NCBI RefSeq assembly: GCF_037893015.1
Contig: NC_133660.1
Span: 158,683,092 to 158,747,091 of the forward strand
From: Macrotis lagotis
Taxonomy: Eukaryota > Chordata > Mammalia > Peramelemorphia > Peramelidae
Direction of reading: 5' to 3'
DNA length: 64,000 nt
Shown here: positions 23,560-34,790 of the stretch, one piece after another
Layout of the letters: every line of letters starts with the position of its first letter
Position numbering within the stretch: position 1 is the first letter of the stretch
The notes under the pieces: generated by a model
What the model saw: only the letters and a program-made list of their open reading frames with translations
Database searches by the model: none
What the model was told of the DNA's origin: nothing
Program-made: the position numbers and the translations under genes

Positions 23560-23924
23560 TCAATGACTAACCATGAGAATAACACAAGACTATTGAAGGT
23601 CCATACACTTTCTCCTTCTATCTCTTTTCAACAGCTTCTGAGGACTGTCATCTTTATGCAGATGATTTCAAGATATTCTGTTTTTCTCTTGATATTTCAA
23701 ACTAAATATTCATAATTAAACTCAGCATGTCCAAAATAGAATTCATTATATTTCCCCCAAACCCATTCTTATTCCTAGCATCCTTATTTCTTTTGAAAGC
23801 AATTTATTTAATGCAATTCTTGTTTTTTTTCTCATTTTTTCTTACCCTGTATAAAAGCATTTGCCAAAATTCTCAATTCTATGTCTTTACAACTCACACA
23901 TCTCTACTATTCTCTCCACTCCTT
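23560..23924 (+). mobile_element. L2 LINE, ORF2 part upstream of an LTR insertion
   Basis: 'TTTATGCAGATGATTTCAAG' encodes the reverse-transcriptase YADD-like block of L2 (Y/H-A-D-D). It is followed by 'AACTCAGCATGTCCAAAATA', the usual L2 segment downstream of it. The L2 is interrupted at 23925 by an LTR and resumes near 24543. Ancient, with no open frame. Confidence 0.75.
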
Positions 23925-24542
23925 TGCAGTAGATAAGAATTGGGGTCTCCAATAGAGATTAAGAAGTCATATAGTGAATGAATACACATGCTCCCTAGAA
24001 TTTAAAACTGCTCAGGATTTATTATAGATTGCTACAAAGTATATCGATTAAACCTTTTTGTCCTCCTAGAGAAGCGACAGGTACTTTGAGGACAGAGGTG
24101 AATAAAAAAAGGCTAGACTAGGTTGCTTAGGAGACAGAGACAGACAGAAAAAAGATGAAGAGAGAGAGAAAGAGAAAGCCAGGGAGGGCAGCTGAGGTGA
24201 GTGGAGTTTAGGTAGACCAGGTTTTTATAGTCTCTTGCCCATTATCTGGGTACTGAAGGCAAAGGAGAAATTCCTCTCCTCTTGCATTATCTAAACCAGG
24301 TAAAAAGGTTGGAAACTGGGGGTTGGGAATGAGGAGACTGGAATCAGATAAAGGGTTGGAAGCTGAGGAATGGAAATGAGGAGATGGTACAAATTTTATG
24401 TTTAACATTGGGACAATAGGAGTCAATTTACATCTCAGGAGCAGATAACATTTTCCACTTTAACAAAATTTAATAGAATAAAAGATTATAAATTTTTTTT
24501 TCTAATTTCTAATTTCCTATTTCCATATTTCTATGCATCACA
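23925..24542 (-). mobile_element. Endogenous retrovirus LTR inserted in an L2, fossil
   Basis: On the minus strand it starts TGTGATG and ends CTACTGCA. It has TATAAAA near 24220-24230 (minus) and 'AATAAATCCTGAGCAG' near 24010, shared with the LTR at 1108-1802. It splits an L2, which fixes the order of events: L2 first, LTR second. No internal retroviral sequence is joined to it, so it is a solo LTR. Part of it is copied in inverted orientation at 21584-22104. Confidence 0.75.
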
Positions 24543-24698
24543 TATGGACATTTCTCTTGTTCAGGTCATTATCACCTCTCCCTCAGACTATTTCAATAGC
24601 TTTTTCATTGATCTACCTGTCTTAAGTCAGTCTCCCCTGCTTTTCCTATCCATTCTCCACACAATTTTCAAAGCATCATACCTAAACTATAGACTGGA
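24163..24698 (-). repeat. Right arm of an inverted duplication
   Basis: Reverse complement of 21584-22104 at about 97%. It includes most of the U3 side of the LTR and about 155 bp of adjoining L2. Because the two parts belong to different element families, the shared junction cannot come from two separate insertions and must come from an inverted duplication or gene conversion. Confidence 0.85.
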
Positions 24699-25410
24699 AC
24701 TTCTCACTCCTCTAGTCAATAAATGCCAATGGCTGTTTCCTTCCCTCAAATAGAAATTTCTCTGTGAGACATTAAAAGTCCTTCATGACCATGTATCCAA
24801 CATTATTACACCTCTTTATGTTCTTTCTAGTCCAATAAAATTGTTATTTTTATTTTATCTCACAACATTTTAGATTATCCTATGCATTTACAATACACTC
24901 CCTACTCCATTCTGCTTTGACAATCACTAGTTTCCTTTAAAACGTGGGTCAAGTATCACTTCGTAAATAAGACCTTTCCTCTTCTCCCCCTCCCCACCCC
25001 TGCTTGGATTGTGCTTAAATCATAGTTTATCCCATCAATTATATCATATTTTAATTAATTTGCATTTTGCATACATTTATTTGTTAAGATATTTCTATGC
25101 ATATGTGCTACTACCCCCCCCATAGGAAAGAAGCAGAAGTTTTATTCTGCGTTTTCTCTTCAATACCCTTTTGGTAATAACTTCAAAATCATGCTCCCAT
25201 GAGAGGTACTTGTCCCCAAATCTTTCCTCCCCCCACTTTCCAGCTCCCTTTTGCGTGTTGTTTTCCTAGATTTGAATGGAATTTTCTTGAGGACAGGAAC
25301 CATTTCTCTTTTTACTTGTAATACTTGTGATTTCCTTAGCATAGTGCCTTTCACATGGTACATGCTTAATAAATTCTTATTTCCACCTTCCTTTTCTTTG
25401 CCTTCCTTTG
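24543..25410 (+). mobile_element. L2 LINE, 3' part downstream of the LTR
   Basis: 'TTGTTCAGGTCATTATCACC', 'CAGACTATTTCAATAGC' and 'AGTCAGTCTCCCCTGC' are the conserved L2 C-terminal block. 'AATTTTCTTGAGGACAGGAA' and 'ATGCTTAATAAATTCTTATT' near 25280-25380 are its 3' UTR end. Together with 23560-23924 this is one L2 copy of about 1.2 kb. Confidence 0.85.
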
Positions 25411-25419
25411 CCTTGTCTT

Positions 25420-25960
25420 CCTTCTCATATATAATGCTTAGACGATATATGTAAGTATATATGTGCATGTGTGTATTTGAGCAATAGTGTTAGGTCAAGA
25501 AGGATAAGAAGGTGCATAAGGAGTTTCAATGTAAAGTTAAAAGACAGAGCATAAATAAGAACATAGTTGTAAAGATAAGAAAAAGAGCCCTAAATAGATG
25601 TAATTGACTGTGTGAGGATATAGGAGTGAAATTATTGGAGATGAGGGTGAGGAGGAAGAACAGATTTAGGAGAAAATGTGTCATAGGAAGAAATGCAGTA
25701 TCATTGTAACAACAATATGATAGAATCCATGTCAATAGTAAACTTAAAATTCAATTGTCTACTTTTTTAGGGAAGAAGAAATCTGTCTTCCTTTTTATTG
25801 CTAACCCTATATACTGTACCTATTCCCTCAAAAGTCTTCCTTCTGTTATTTTTATTTCTTTATTCATTCTCCATTCATTATTTCCAATAATTTCCTTGCT
25901 ATTTCTTCCTGCAACTTCTGCAACTTCTCACTGTTCTTTTTCTTTAAAAATAATCTCTTA
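25420..25960. other. Unassigned non-coding sequence
   Basis: No gene or confident repeat. 25740-25950 is pyrimidine-rich and may be a decayed L2 coding piece, since an L2 fragment follows after the next SINE. Confidence 0.35.
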
Positions 25961-26112
25961 GGGGAAGCTAGGTAGAGCCGTGGATTGAGCACCAGCCCTG
26001 GAGTCAGGAGGACCCAAATTCAAACCTGGCCTCAGACACTTAATAATTACCTAGCTGTGTGGCTTTGGGCAAGCCACTTAACCCCACTGTCTTGCAAAAA
26101 CCTCAAAACAAA
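25961..26112 (+). mobile_element. Marsupial tRNA-derived SINE (SINE1/WSINE1 type)
   Basis: Starts GGGGAAGCTAGGTAGAG, contains 'CCCTGGAGTCAGGAGGACCC', body 'AATAATTACCTAGCTGTGTG' and tail 'CTTGCAAAAACCTCAAAAC'. Confidence 0.93.
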
Positions 26113-26204
26113 CAAAAAACCCACCAATCTTGTGGATCATAATTCTCTCTCTAGCTGACATCTTATGTTATCATTTTATTTTCTTGCACAATTGAAATTA
26201 CTCT

Positions 26205-26335
26205 CCTACTCGCCTATGTGACTCTGGGTAGCTCTCTAAGATATAAATCGCATAGAAAGAATTGATCTGCATTGATTAAAGGAGTTATCTCATTTGGAAT
26301 TTCCTTTAACCAATCGAATTATAGGACCTATAATT
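26205..26335 (+). mobile_element. MON1-type CORE-SINE fossil
   Basis: 'TGTGACTCTGGGTAGCTCTC', 'TAAGATATAAATCGCATAGA', 'TCTGCATTGATTAAAGGAG' and 'AATTTCCTTTAACCAATC' follow the MON1/THER-type order seen again at 30740. Confidence 0.7.
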
Positions 26336-26369
26336 CCTTTCGATCACACCTGAAGCTAAGAGCAGAATA

Positions 26370-26600
26370 AAAATTCCCATTTCTTTACTTTCTTCAACTA
26401 CTCTCTGCATAGCTCCTGCAATGTGATTTCTCTGCTGTCTACTTCATGGAAATTGCTCTTGTAAAAGTCACCAGTGGCCTTCATGAAAACCTGTGGGCTT
26501 TTCTATGTCTTAGTCGTCCTGATACATTTGACACTGTTGACTAATCATTGTATAATAATGGATTAACATATCATCCTTTGTGGGCTATATTAAATGTTGG
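26370..26600 (+). mobile_element. L2 LINE ORF2 fragment
   Basis: 'GTAAAAGTCACCAGTGGCCT' and 'GATACATTTGACACTGTTGA' match the L2 reverse-transcriptase region that encodes F-D-T-V-D. A short, inactive fragment. Confidence 0.7.
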
Positions 26601-26878
26601 TTTATATTTCAGCCCTCTCCTTTCTGATCAAATCCTTTAAGGTTCAAGGTGACTCAGAGACAAATGTTTTTCTCTTTCCTTTAAGGAAAAGAAAATGCTG
26701 GCAAAAAGCCCAGAGTCCTATCTTCGCATCAAAACTGATCAAAGCAATCAAGGTCTAGAGGCCAGTAACCAAGGTCACACTTTTTCCAAAGAGGCATCAT
26801 TGTCCTAGAAATAGTTTTTTCATGGTTATCTACTAAGTTAGCCAATTTAACTCTTTGATTGCAAAAATAACTATTTTG

Positions 26879-26936
26879 TATGTGTGTTTGTGTGTGTGTG
26901 TTTGTATGTGTGTGCGTGTGTGTTTGTGCGTGTGAA
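26879..26936. repeat. Imperfect (GT)n microsatellite
   Basis: TGTG units interrupted by TT and GC. The cysteine/valine frame across it and the following CTTTTC-rich tract to about 27080 are low complexity. Confidence 0.95.
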
Positions 26937-27169
26937 ATCCTTTTATTGCTTTCCTTTATTCAAAGACTGAAAGCCTGCTTTCTCTTGTCTTGTTTTTTCT
27001 TCTGTTTTCTCCTATTTCTCTATTCTTCTCTTTTCTTTTGTTCTCTATTCATTTCTTCTATTTTCTTCTCTTCATGTCTTCTCATTTCATCAAAGCAGAA
27101 AGTTTGCCGATAAGGTTCTTTCTATCTCTGCCTCTTTACCTTTCTCCCTAGAAAAGTTCAATTGATGCA

Positions 27170-28079
27170 ATAAAATTTACCCAACAAGGCCTAAGGCAGG
27201 TAAAATATTACCACACTAATTTAGAGTATAATGTCCAATTTTAGTGCTATTGGTAACTATCTATTTTTTTAATTTAGAAGTCATTGTTTGTAGCTTAGTA
27301 TGTTTAGTTAATTCATTTTTTAAAATATTACATGGGATTGAAAGTTTAACATATACAAAATTAGTATATCTAAGTGGTGTAAAATTCCACTATTTATAAA
27401 TTGATAATATCTATTTGATATATCTTAAAATAGTAATGATTAAACATTATTGAAATATAGTTTCTGGATAATAAAATCAGTTTATTAAAAAGGCCAACAT
27501 ATTCATTAATAAGAGAATGGTCATTTGTCCATCTTTCTTAAAGACCCCTAATGCTGTGGGATTAAATTTATATGCTCTTCAAAGAGTGAGTTTTCCTGAG
27601 GAGTAGAATTAACTCTGATTTCTTAACAATTAATGAGAAAATGATCACAATGAGGGTCTTGGGGTACATCACTCAGGCCATCTAAATTTTAGTCAAAGAA
27701 ACTTGGCAATTCCCATACCAGCCTTCCCTCCTAAAGAACAAAAAAAGAGTGGGACAGTACTGGATAAGGTATGTACCATATTAAACATCAGAAAAAATAT
27801 GAGTATATATTACCAAATAGGAAATTACATTATAGATGTATGAATCATTTATGAGTCAGCTCTTTATGTACTATTAAACCATTAACTTGCTAGAGGAAAG
27901 ACCACAAAAAGTACAGAACTTAGAGAATAAAAATGAGAAAAACAAATAGCATGCAATTTTAAAATCCATCCTTATATATTTATACAAACTATTGTAGGGA
28001 AGTGGGCAGAAGAAAGGACATATACATAAAATTCAATTCACATTAAATTTTAATTTGTTTAAACCAATCTTCATAACAA
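27170..28079. other. Unassigned AT-rich sequence
   Basis: No gene or repeat recognised. Confidence 0.4.
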
Positions 28080-28800
28080 AATGAACAAAAGAAATGAAAA
28101 AAAGGCTTGGCAAGCAAAAATTTGACTTATTGCCAAGCAGAGAGCTATGACAATCAAGTAAAGGCTATTAATTCATTTGTAAAATTTTACATAAAACAAC
28201 TAGGCAAGATTATGAGAGTAATTAACTCACGAAATGAAAAGAAACATGGGAAGTAATAATCATTTTAAAGAAAACTTGGTTAGAAACAAACTAGGAAAAG
28301 CCATATTGAGGCATTTAAGTCATTAAGAAGAAATAAAGAAGAAAATGGAAAAAGAGTCTACAAAGATTCTTTTTTTTTTACCAGAAAGAATAATTCATCC
28401 ACCACACATATTCTCAGTCACAGTTCTTAATGTGCTTTTTAAAGAAGTATAAACAGTACTAAAGAAAATAATGATAGGCAAAGTACTTGAATCAGATCAG
28501 GTTTACATAAAAAAAATCCAATCTCTGTGAAGTATCAGTTCATAAGAAACAAAAGATAGTAAGGATAGATGGGAGGGAATCGATAAAAGATGGGGGGAAA
28601 TGGGTCTATTAATATAGAAAAAGAGGGCAGAGAACATCAACCACTATTGACCCATAGGTTTACTTTCCCAAAGCTGTTTTTCTTAGAAGAATAATTCACA
28701 TTCATACTAAGGGTATCCTTTTTGAAACTCAGAATGTCAATAATCAATTTTGGCAATACTTACAGTGAAATTATTAAAAATTAATTAAAAAATCTTATTG
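28080..28800 (+). mobile_element. Probable RTE-clade LINE fragment
   Basis: The region around 28470-28510 reads like I-G-K-V-L-E-S-D-Q, and 28640-28700 like N-H-Y-x-P-I-G-L-L-S. These correspond to the K-A-x-G-P-D and N-Y-R-P-I-x-L-L-S blocks of RTE reverse transcriptases, in the right order and at the right distance. Stops are frequent, and it is decayed. An L1 origin is less likely because the spacing and the L-L-S block fit RTE better. Confidence 0.45.
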
Positions 28801-28964
28801 GAGTCATATCAGGGCCAGGAAACCTGCAAGTGATAATATTCTACAATAATCACATTTTCATCTGCACTTCAGCCACTGAAACATAAAGTGAAAAAAAAGA
28901 TACCAAAGTTAATTATTTATAAAGTTCTTGTTGTAAAATCAACATTTCATAGTATTTTAATATT

Positions 28965-29060
28965 AAATTTAGATTTAGGGACCTTGGAAGTCATCTAGTA
29001 CTTACAAATTAGGTCATTGAGACTTTCAGGGGCTAAGTTCTTTGCCTAAAGCAATTGATT
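28965..29060 (-). mobile_element. MIR/MON-type SINE scrap
   Basis: 'TTTAGATTTAGGGACCTTGG' then 'AAGTCATCTAGTAC' and 'GGCTAAGTTCTTTGCCTAAA' follow the antisense order also seen at 55785-55930. Very short. Confidence 0.5.
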
Positions 29061-29191
29061 AATTTGAAAAATCATATCTTAGTTTGATTTGCTTCTTCAT
29101 TTGCTATTTGACAAAACCAAAGAAACACCTACATTTCTATTAGCTTGATTCAGACAATTCTAATTTTTCTAATTAATCTAAGTTTCTGTGG

Positions 29192-29445
29192 GGGCAGCTA
29201 GCTGGAACCTATTCTAGGTGAATAGAACTGGGAGTGGTATTGGGAAAATTCATATTCCTGAATTAAATACTGCTTCAGACACTTACTAGCTATGTAACAC
29301 TGTGCAATTCTCTTAATCTTGTTTGCCTAAATTTTCTCATATGTAAAATGAACTGGAAAAAACAATGATACTCTAGTATCCTTGCCAAGAAAATCTCAAA
29401 TGATGTCATGAAAAATCAATTGGATGCAAATGAAAAATGATTGAA
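29192..29445 (+). mobile_element. Mar1-type SINE
   Basis: The head is 'GGGGGCAGCTAGCTGGAACC', followed by 'TGCTTCAGACACTTACTAGC', 'CATATGTAAAATGAACTGGA' and the diagnostic end 'ATCCTTGCCAAGAAAATCTC' with 'AAATGATGTCATGAAAAATC'. This ~250 bp family shares its tRNA-like head with SINE1 but has a different tail. It is aged. Confidence 0.8.
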
Positions 29446-29639
29446 ATACATATTAACATTTATTTTTATATAAAATTTTATTTGATATTGTAATATTGTT
29501 TGTAGTCATAGTCTTCATAAAGATTTTAAATTATTTACAATTTTAGATGTGTTAATAGGACAAAATTACCTATTATTACTTTAACATCTTGATTGATGCA
29601 TCATTGGACCTTTTCCAAGTCACTTGAAAATCTCCTCCA

Positions 29640-29760
29640 TTAGAATGTAAACTACTTAAGACTAGGGATTGTCTTGCTTTTATAATTTCATTTCCAGTAC
29701 TTATCATGGAGGTTCATAGATACTATGTGTTTAATAACTGTTTTATTTATCATCCATTCA
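29640..29760 (+). mobile_element. L2 LINE 3' end fragment
   Basis: 'AGAATGTAAACTACTTAAGA' and 'CAGTACTTATCATGGAGG' followed by 'GTGTTTAATAACTGTTTTAT' are the L2 3' end in order. Confidence 0.75.
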
Positions 29761-29794
29761 TTTATTCATTCATTTCAAGAGAATTATGAAATTA

Positions 29795-29955
29795 TAGGCT
29801 GTAGATTTGAGAGAGACATTAGAGTTTATCTAGCTCAAATTTTTCATTTTATTAAAAATGACAATAAGACTTTGATAAATGACATCATGGATGTCCTTTC
29901 TTGGAAGTCTTCAAGCAAAAATGGAATGATCACTTTCTTGTATATCCTAGTATAA
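29795..29955. mobile_element. MON-type SINE scrap joined to an L3/CR1 3' scrap
   Basis: 29795-29870 resembles the antisense MON-type block ('GTAGATTTGAGAGAGACATT'). 29895-29950 carries 'TTGGAAGTCTTCAAGCAAAA' with 'TGGAATGATCAC', the CR1/L3 3' end phrase. Both are very short. Confidence 0.45.
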
Positions 29956-29959
29956 ATTT

Positions 29960-30735
29960 TTTTTCATGAATATATTAGATTAATTGTCTACAGAAGTCTT
30001 CTACTATTTTCAAAATTCTGTCATTCACTGAAATGAAATGGACAGATTAATACAAACTGGAATTAAAAGAGTTGATATTTTGTGTTAAGATCTCTAATTC
30101 TGAATATCAGGTTCAAATTCGCCTTAATTTGGAATATGTCCTAATTTGAGGGAAAGAATTTTTTAGATTTTGGTAAAAGTATCTTCATAATATAAAACTA
30201 AAGTTTTTGAACAAGCAATACACTGTAAATTCCCTAATTTGATTTTTGATACCAACTATATATACTAACTACATTGAATAAACTATTATCTCAGAGTATT
30301 TAATATTTCCTTTCTAATTATATAAAGAATAATTCAAAAAAGGAAAATTAGTTTACCACTGACATTGTTACATTTATCAAAGAAACAACTTGAACTTGTG
30401 TTGAATAAACATATTTTGGCACAGTAATTGTGTGGATGACAAGAAATTGAAACAACTTCATTGACAAGTTCGTTAAAATTTCAAGAGGGTGCTTCAAAAT
30501 CAATAACTTTGTATTCAAAATACTGTAACTTGATTCTTTTAAATCAGTTCTCTATGACAAAATGGAAAGACTTGCGTCTATTATTCTGAACACTGGCAAT
30601 TTCTTAATGGAGGTCAAGGTATATGTGAGAGCCTATCTCTCTTACTAAAAGTTGCTTTCTTACTACCTGGTAGAGGGTCATCCTTGGAAACAGAAAGCTC
30701 CAACCTCTGGTCTTGTTCTGACAAATATATGAGCT
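29960..30735. other. Unassigned non-coding sequence
   Basis: No gene or recognised repeat. Confidence 0.4.
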
Positions 30736-30739
30736 CTGG

Positions 30740-30870
30740 AACAAAGGGTGAATCATTTTAAACTCTAAATGACCCTCCACCAGGGAACTCTATAAAGTTT
30801 TAAATTTTAGAGGTGTTTCTAATTCATATTAGTAGAAGAGATTTCTACATCATGACTCTTTCATACCAGG
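30740..30870 (+). mobile_element. MON1-type CORE-SINE fossil
   Basis: 'CCAGGGAACTCTATAAAGTT', 'TTCATATTAGTAGAAGAGAT' and 'TTTCATACC' follow the order of the copies at 8295 and 26205. Confidence 0.6.
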
Positions 30871-31091
30871 GAGGACTACAAAAAAGGGATCTATTAAAAT
30901 GAGTTCTACCTCTTTGATTGATCCCTATGCAAATTTGTATTAATGAATATGCCTATCTTACATAGCTATTGTGAAGAAATTACATTGTGCTTTTAAAAGT
31001 TTGATAGAAATATGAACCATTTCCTTTATTTCATTTAAGAGGTTATTAAACAAATAGATATTTAAGGTTATATAATATATGTATTACTTAT

Positions 31092-31121
31092 ACATATATA
31101 TATATATATATATATATAAAC
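31092..31121. repeat. (TA)n microsatellite
   Basis: Short, nearly pure TA run. Confidence 0.9.
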
Positions 31122-32386
31122 TTATAAGAGCTTTATTAATATTTGGGCAGTTAGAAGGATTGTACAAAGAGAAACAAGTTGATTATGATGGCATGATATA
31201 ACATATTTCCCCATGAAAAAGTGAGAAATGCAAGTAAAAAAATCTCCAAACAATGTAAAGATGTCCCATGTTTTTAGACCCCAAATATTTTGAAAAGAGG
31301 GTATATCTTATACATGGCAAAATATGATAAAAGCAAAATAAATGAGTGATGAATTGGGAAAATTATATAAAAGAGTCATTCAATGATAAATTTTTACAGT
31401 AGTTGGGAGAAGTAGTGGGTTTAGGCAATACTTAAACCTAAATTGCTTTGAAGGGGGGAATGAATATATTTATGCTCACTTGGGTAAAGTAATCTATCTT
31501 ATCCAACAGGAAATTTGAAGGAAAAGAGGGTAAGAAAAAGAGAATGCTGATATAAGGAAGGGCAGATAAAGGAAGGCAGTGGAAAAAGAAGCAAAACAAA
31601 CTTCAGAAGAAGAACAGAATAAAAAAAGAGACAAGGATAAACTGAAAAATATAGGCTAGAGAGAAATGAAAAATTAGACATTATAAATGGAAATGTGAAT
31701 GAGATGAACTCACTCAAAAATGGAAGCAGATAGCAAAATGTATTAGAAATCAGAATCATGAATGATTACAAGAAACATTCTTAAAGAAACACAGAATTGA
31801 AAATAAAGGGGTGAGAAAAGAAAACTGGAAAGCTAAAGAATTATTCGTGGAGTTGTGTACTAATCCAAATTTTATGAGAACAATTTAAAATTATACTCAA
31901 AGGGTAATAATAAAACTGTAATAAAACTGATCCAGCAAAACCACTACTAAGTCTGTATCCCAAAGAGATCACAAAAAGTGGAAAAAACTCACATGTACAA
32001 AATATTTATAGTAGCTCTTTTGTAGTTAGTGGCAAAAAGTTGGAAGTTGATATGATACCTATCAATTAGGAAATGGCAGAATAAAGTGAAATATATGAAT
32101 GTGTTGAAACATTATTGTTCTATAAGAAATCATGAGGGACTGGACTTCAGAACAGTCTAGTAAGATGTGTGTGAACTAATGCTGAATGAAATGACTAGAA
32201 GCAGAAGAACGTTGTATACAAAGACAGCAAAATTGTGTGATGATCAACTATAGATGGACTTGTTCATTTCAGGATTGTAATAATCAAAGACAATTCTGAA
32301 AAATGTGTGATGGAAAATACTATGCGTATGCAGAGAAGGAACTGTGGAATTTAAATGCAGAAAAAAAGCTTAGTTTTGTCAATTTT

Positions 32387-32533
32387 GGGGGGGGGTTTGC
32401 AAGGCAATAGGGCTAAGTGATTTTCCCAAGGTCATACAGCTAGGTAATTATTATGTGTCTGAGAATGGATTTTGACTCAGGTCCTCCTGACTCCAGGGCT
32501 GGTACACTATCCACTGTGCCACCTAGCTGCCCC
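32387..32533 (-). mobile_element. Marsupial tRNA-derived SINE (SINE1/WSINE1 type) in an L1
   Basis: An antisense copy with 'TTGCAAGGCAATAGGGCTAA', 'ACAGCTAGGTAATTATTATG' and end 'GTGCCACCTAGCTGCCCC'. The target-site duplication is AGTTTTGTCAATTTT (32372-32386) against AGTTTTTTCAATTTTT (32534-32549). Confidence 0.93.
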
Positions 32534-32756
32534 AGTTTTTTCAATTTTTAAAAGTTGTCATATATTTTTCCCTCCTTAATATTTTCCATTTTTTATTTTA
32601 TTGTTCTTTACAACATCATTAATATGGATCTATGTTTAGTATGCATACATGTACAACCTATATAAGATTATATTAGTCAGAGGAAGGGGAGAGGAAAGGG
32701 AGGGATGAAGAAATATGTAAAACTCAAAAACCTTTTAAAAAATGATTGCTTTTGGG

Positions 32757-32921
32757 GGGTGGAGTTTTTTTTTTTTTAAGTTTTTGCAAGGCAAATGGGG
32801 TTAAGTGGCTTGCCCAAGGCCACACAGCTAGGCAATTATTAAATGTCTGAGACCAGATTTGAACCGAGGTACTCCTGACTCCAGGGCTGGTGCTTTATCT
32901 ACTAAGCCACCTAGCCGCCCC
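32757..32921 (-). mobile_element. Marsupial tRNA-derived SINE (SINE1/WSINE1 type) in an L1
   Basis: An antisense full-length copy ending 'AAGCCACCTAGCCGCCCC'. Flanks TTTAAAAAATGATTG and TTTAAAAAAATGGTTG form an aged target-site duplication within the L1 3' UTR. Confidence 0.93.
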
Positions 32922-32999
32922 TTTAAAAAAATGGTTGTTGAAAACTCCAGTTGCATGTATTGAAAAAATAAATACTAAAAAAAATTAAAGGAAGGGCTG

Positions 33000-33990
33000 G
33001 GGAAGAATTTATTATACTTTAACTAAGGTTAAGAAAGAATTTAGGTAAACCAAGAGCAAACATGAATTTAGACAAACCAAGAGCAACAATGTACCTAATT
33101 AAAAGAGATGATCAGGGAACAACATTTGGCTAAAAGTTGCCAAAGACAATATTAATGCTAAGCATATCTTCATCAATTGGTGGACCATTCAAATTCTGTT
33201 TTTATTTATTTATTTATTTGTTTGCTTTCACACAGCAATGGTGTTAAGTGACTTGCCCAAGGTCACACAGCTAGATAATAAATAAGTGTCTGAGGCCCAA
33301 TTTGTAATCAGTTCCTCCTGACTCTAGGGCTGGTGCTCTATCTCCTACGTCACTTAGCTTCCCTCAGCATCCAAACTCTTAAAGAAAAAATTAAATGAAT
33401 TGCAGGAGGAAATGAATAATAATAATAATACTATATTTCAGGCTAACTCAACTTTCTACTCTCAGAATTACATAAATTTCATCAAAAATAAATAATAAAA
33501 AAGTTAAGGAGGTGAATAGAATCTTTTAAAAGTTAGATGTTAGACCACTCAAGAAACCAGAATGGGTAGGAGTATGCCTTTTTCACAGTTGTTCATGGCA
33601 ACTTCACAAGATGTACCATTTATTGATTGTTATAGTTACCATTATTAATGGCAGAAATATTAAATGCATCAGTTTATTGCAATAAAAATTAATTCAATAA
33701 GAATATGGAAAAGATTAAAATTAATTGAAAATAAATAATATTGAAGGCTGACTGAATCAAATAACAAATCATAGAAACAATAAATAGTTTAAGAGAATGA
33801 CAGCAATGACACAAGAAAAAATGTTTGAGATATAACTAAAGCAGGGAAAAAATTCCCAAAATTCAATAAATTTTCAAGTGAATTTTACCAAGTGTTTAAG
33901 GAAGAATTGATTACTATATTTGAAAAAGAATGGCAAAGGAGTTTTACCAAATTGCAAGGAATCAATTTTCAAATCATGGATTACTCAATT
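33000..33990 (+). mobile_element. L1 LINE ORF2 fragment (endonuclease to start of RT)
   Basis: 'AAAAAAGTTAAGGAGGTGAA' and the following stretch match the endonuclease-linker part of the minus-strand L1 at 48660-48690. 33880-33950 reads like E-F-Y-Q-V-F-K-E-E-L, the block just before the L1 reverse transcriptase. It is decayed and interrupted by a SINE at about 33199-33364. Confidence 0.6.
33199..33364 (-). mobile_element. Marsupial tRNA-derived SINE (SINE1/WSINE1 type)
   Basis: An antisense copy starting with a (TTTA)n tail and reading 'GTTAAGTGACTTGCCCAAGG', 'TCACACAGCTAGATAATAAA' and 'CTCCTGACTCTAGGGCTGG'. More diverged than the other copies. Its (ATTT) tail has expanded. Confidence 0.85.
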
Positions 33991-34495
33991 CCTTGGAGTT
34001 CTACCTTGTTATTGTGGAGCAGAAAATTTATACATGATTATAAGGGAGCAGGAGTCATAGAGTAAACAGATTTTGGACTTAAGTGATCTTTTTAGGAGAA
34101 GTCCATAATGCCACACAGTACACTTACATCACTTGAGATCCTCCAAATAGGCATCCTCTGGGAACTGATTATATGACTGAGGTTACAATATAGTACAAGT
34201 TAGCATGATGCACTTCACTATCAACACAGGGAAGCGCAATTCAGAACAGGCCCTGTCGTGATTGACAGATAATTTCTGTTACTTTACTTTCACTGTTTTC
34301 CCAAACCCACAGCTTGCCTGTGAAAAGGATCTCTTGAATCTAATTTTTTATTATTATTAACTTCATTATACATATCATATTAATCAATATAAAATCATAA
34401 TGTTTGACAACTCCATAGGGCAAAACTAGAAACAATGGATGCAAATTGCATAGATATAAACTTATGGACTTAATTATTCTCTAATAGTAGAATGA
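33991..34495. other. Unassigned non-coding sequence
   Basis: No gene or recognised repeat. Confidence 0.4.
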
Positions 34496-34499
34496 TTTC

Positions 34500-34790
34500 T
34501 ATAGGCATTATCATTGAAATCTTTTCACTGGAGGTCTTAAAGGTATTAGATTGTTAGATGCCTTTAAAGTCCCTTTGAGCTCTGAAATAATGAATCTATG
34601 TTTATACTTTATATATATACAGTTTTCAACTTATATATTTCATATCTGCCTCAATTTCATTATCTCTAATAGAAATAGTAATGGTAACTCCTTCCCAGGG
34701 TTGTTATGAGGATCGATTGAAGTAATACTTGTCTGGCATGTAGTAAAACTGAAAAATATTATTTATTAGCTATTAAAATTAAACTAGTTG
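34500..34790 (+). mobile_element. L3/CR1 3' end scrap followed by a MIR fossil
   Basis: 34520-34605 has 'TTCACTGGAGGTCTTAAAGG' and 'AAGTCCCTTTGAGCTCTGAA', the CR1/L3 3' end. 34650-34790 has 'CTCAATTTCATTATCTC', 'CCCAGGGTTGTTATGAGGAT' and 'ATTATTTATTAGCTATTAAA', sense MIR. Confidence 0.7.

Larger units (their letters stand above)
31440..32990 (+). mobile_element. Internally deleted L1 LINE carrying two SINEs
   Basis: 31440-31700 is purine-rich and matches the inter-ORF spacer of the L1 at 44694-52304. 31690-31850 matches its start of ORF2: a block reading N-G-N-V-N-E-M-N-S, then Q-E-T-F-L. From about 31855 the sequence jumps directly to the 3' UTR ('ACTAAGTCTGTATCCCAAAG', 'GATGATCAACTATAGATGGA', 'GTATGCAGAGAAGGAACTG'), so most of ORF2 is missing. 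The 3' UTR is split by SINEs at 32387 and 32757 and ends near 32990 with 'GTATTGAAAAAATAAATAC'. Confidence 0.75.
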
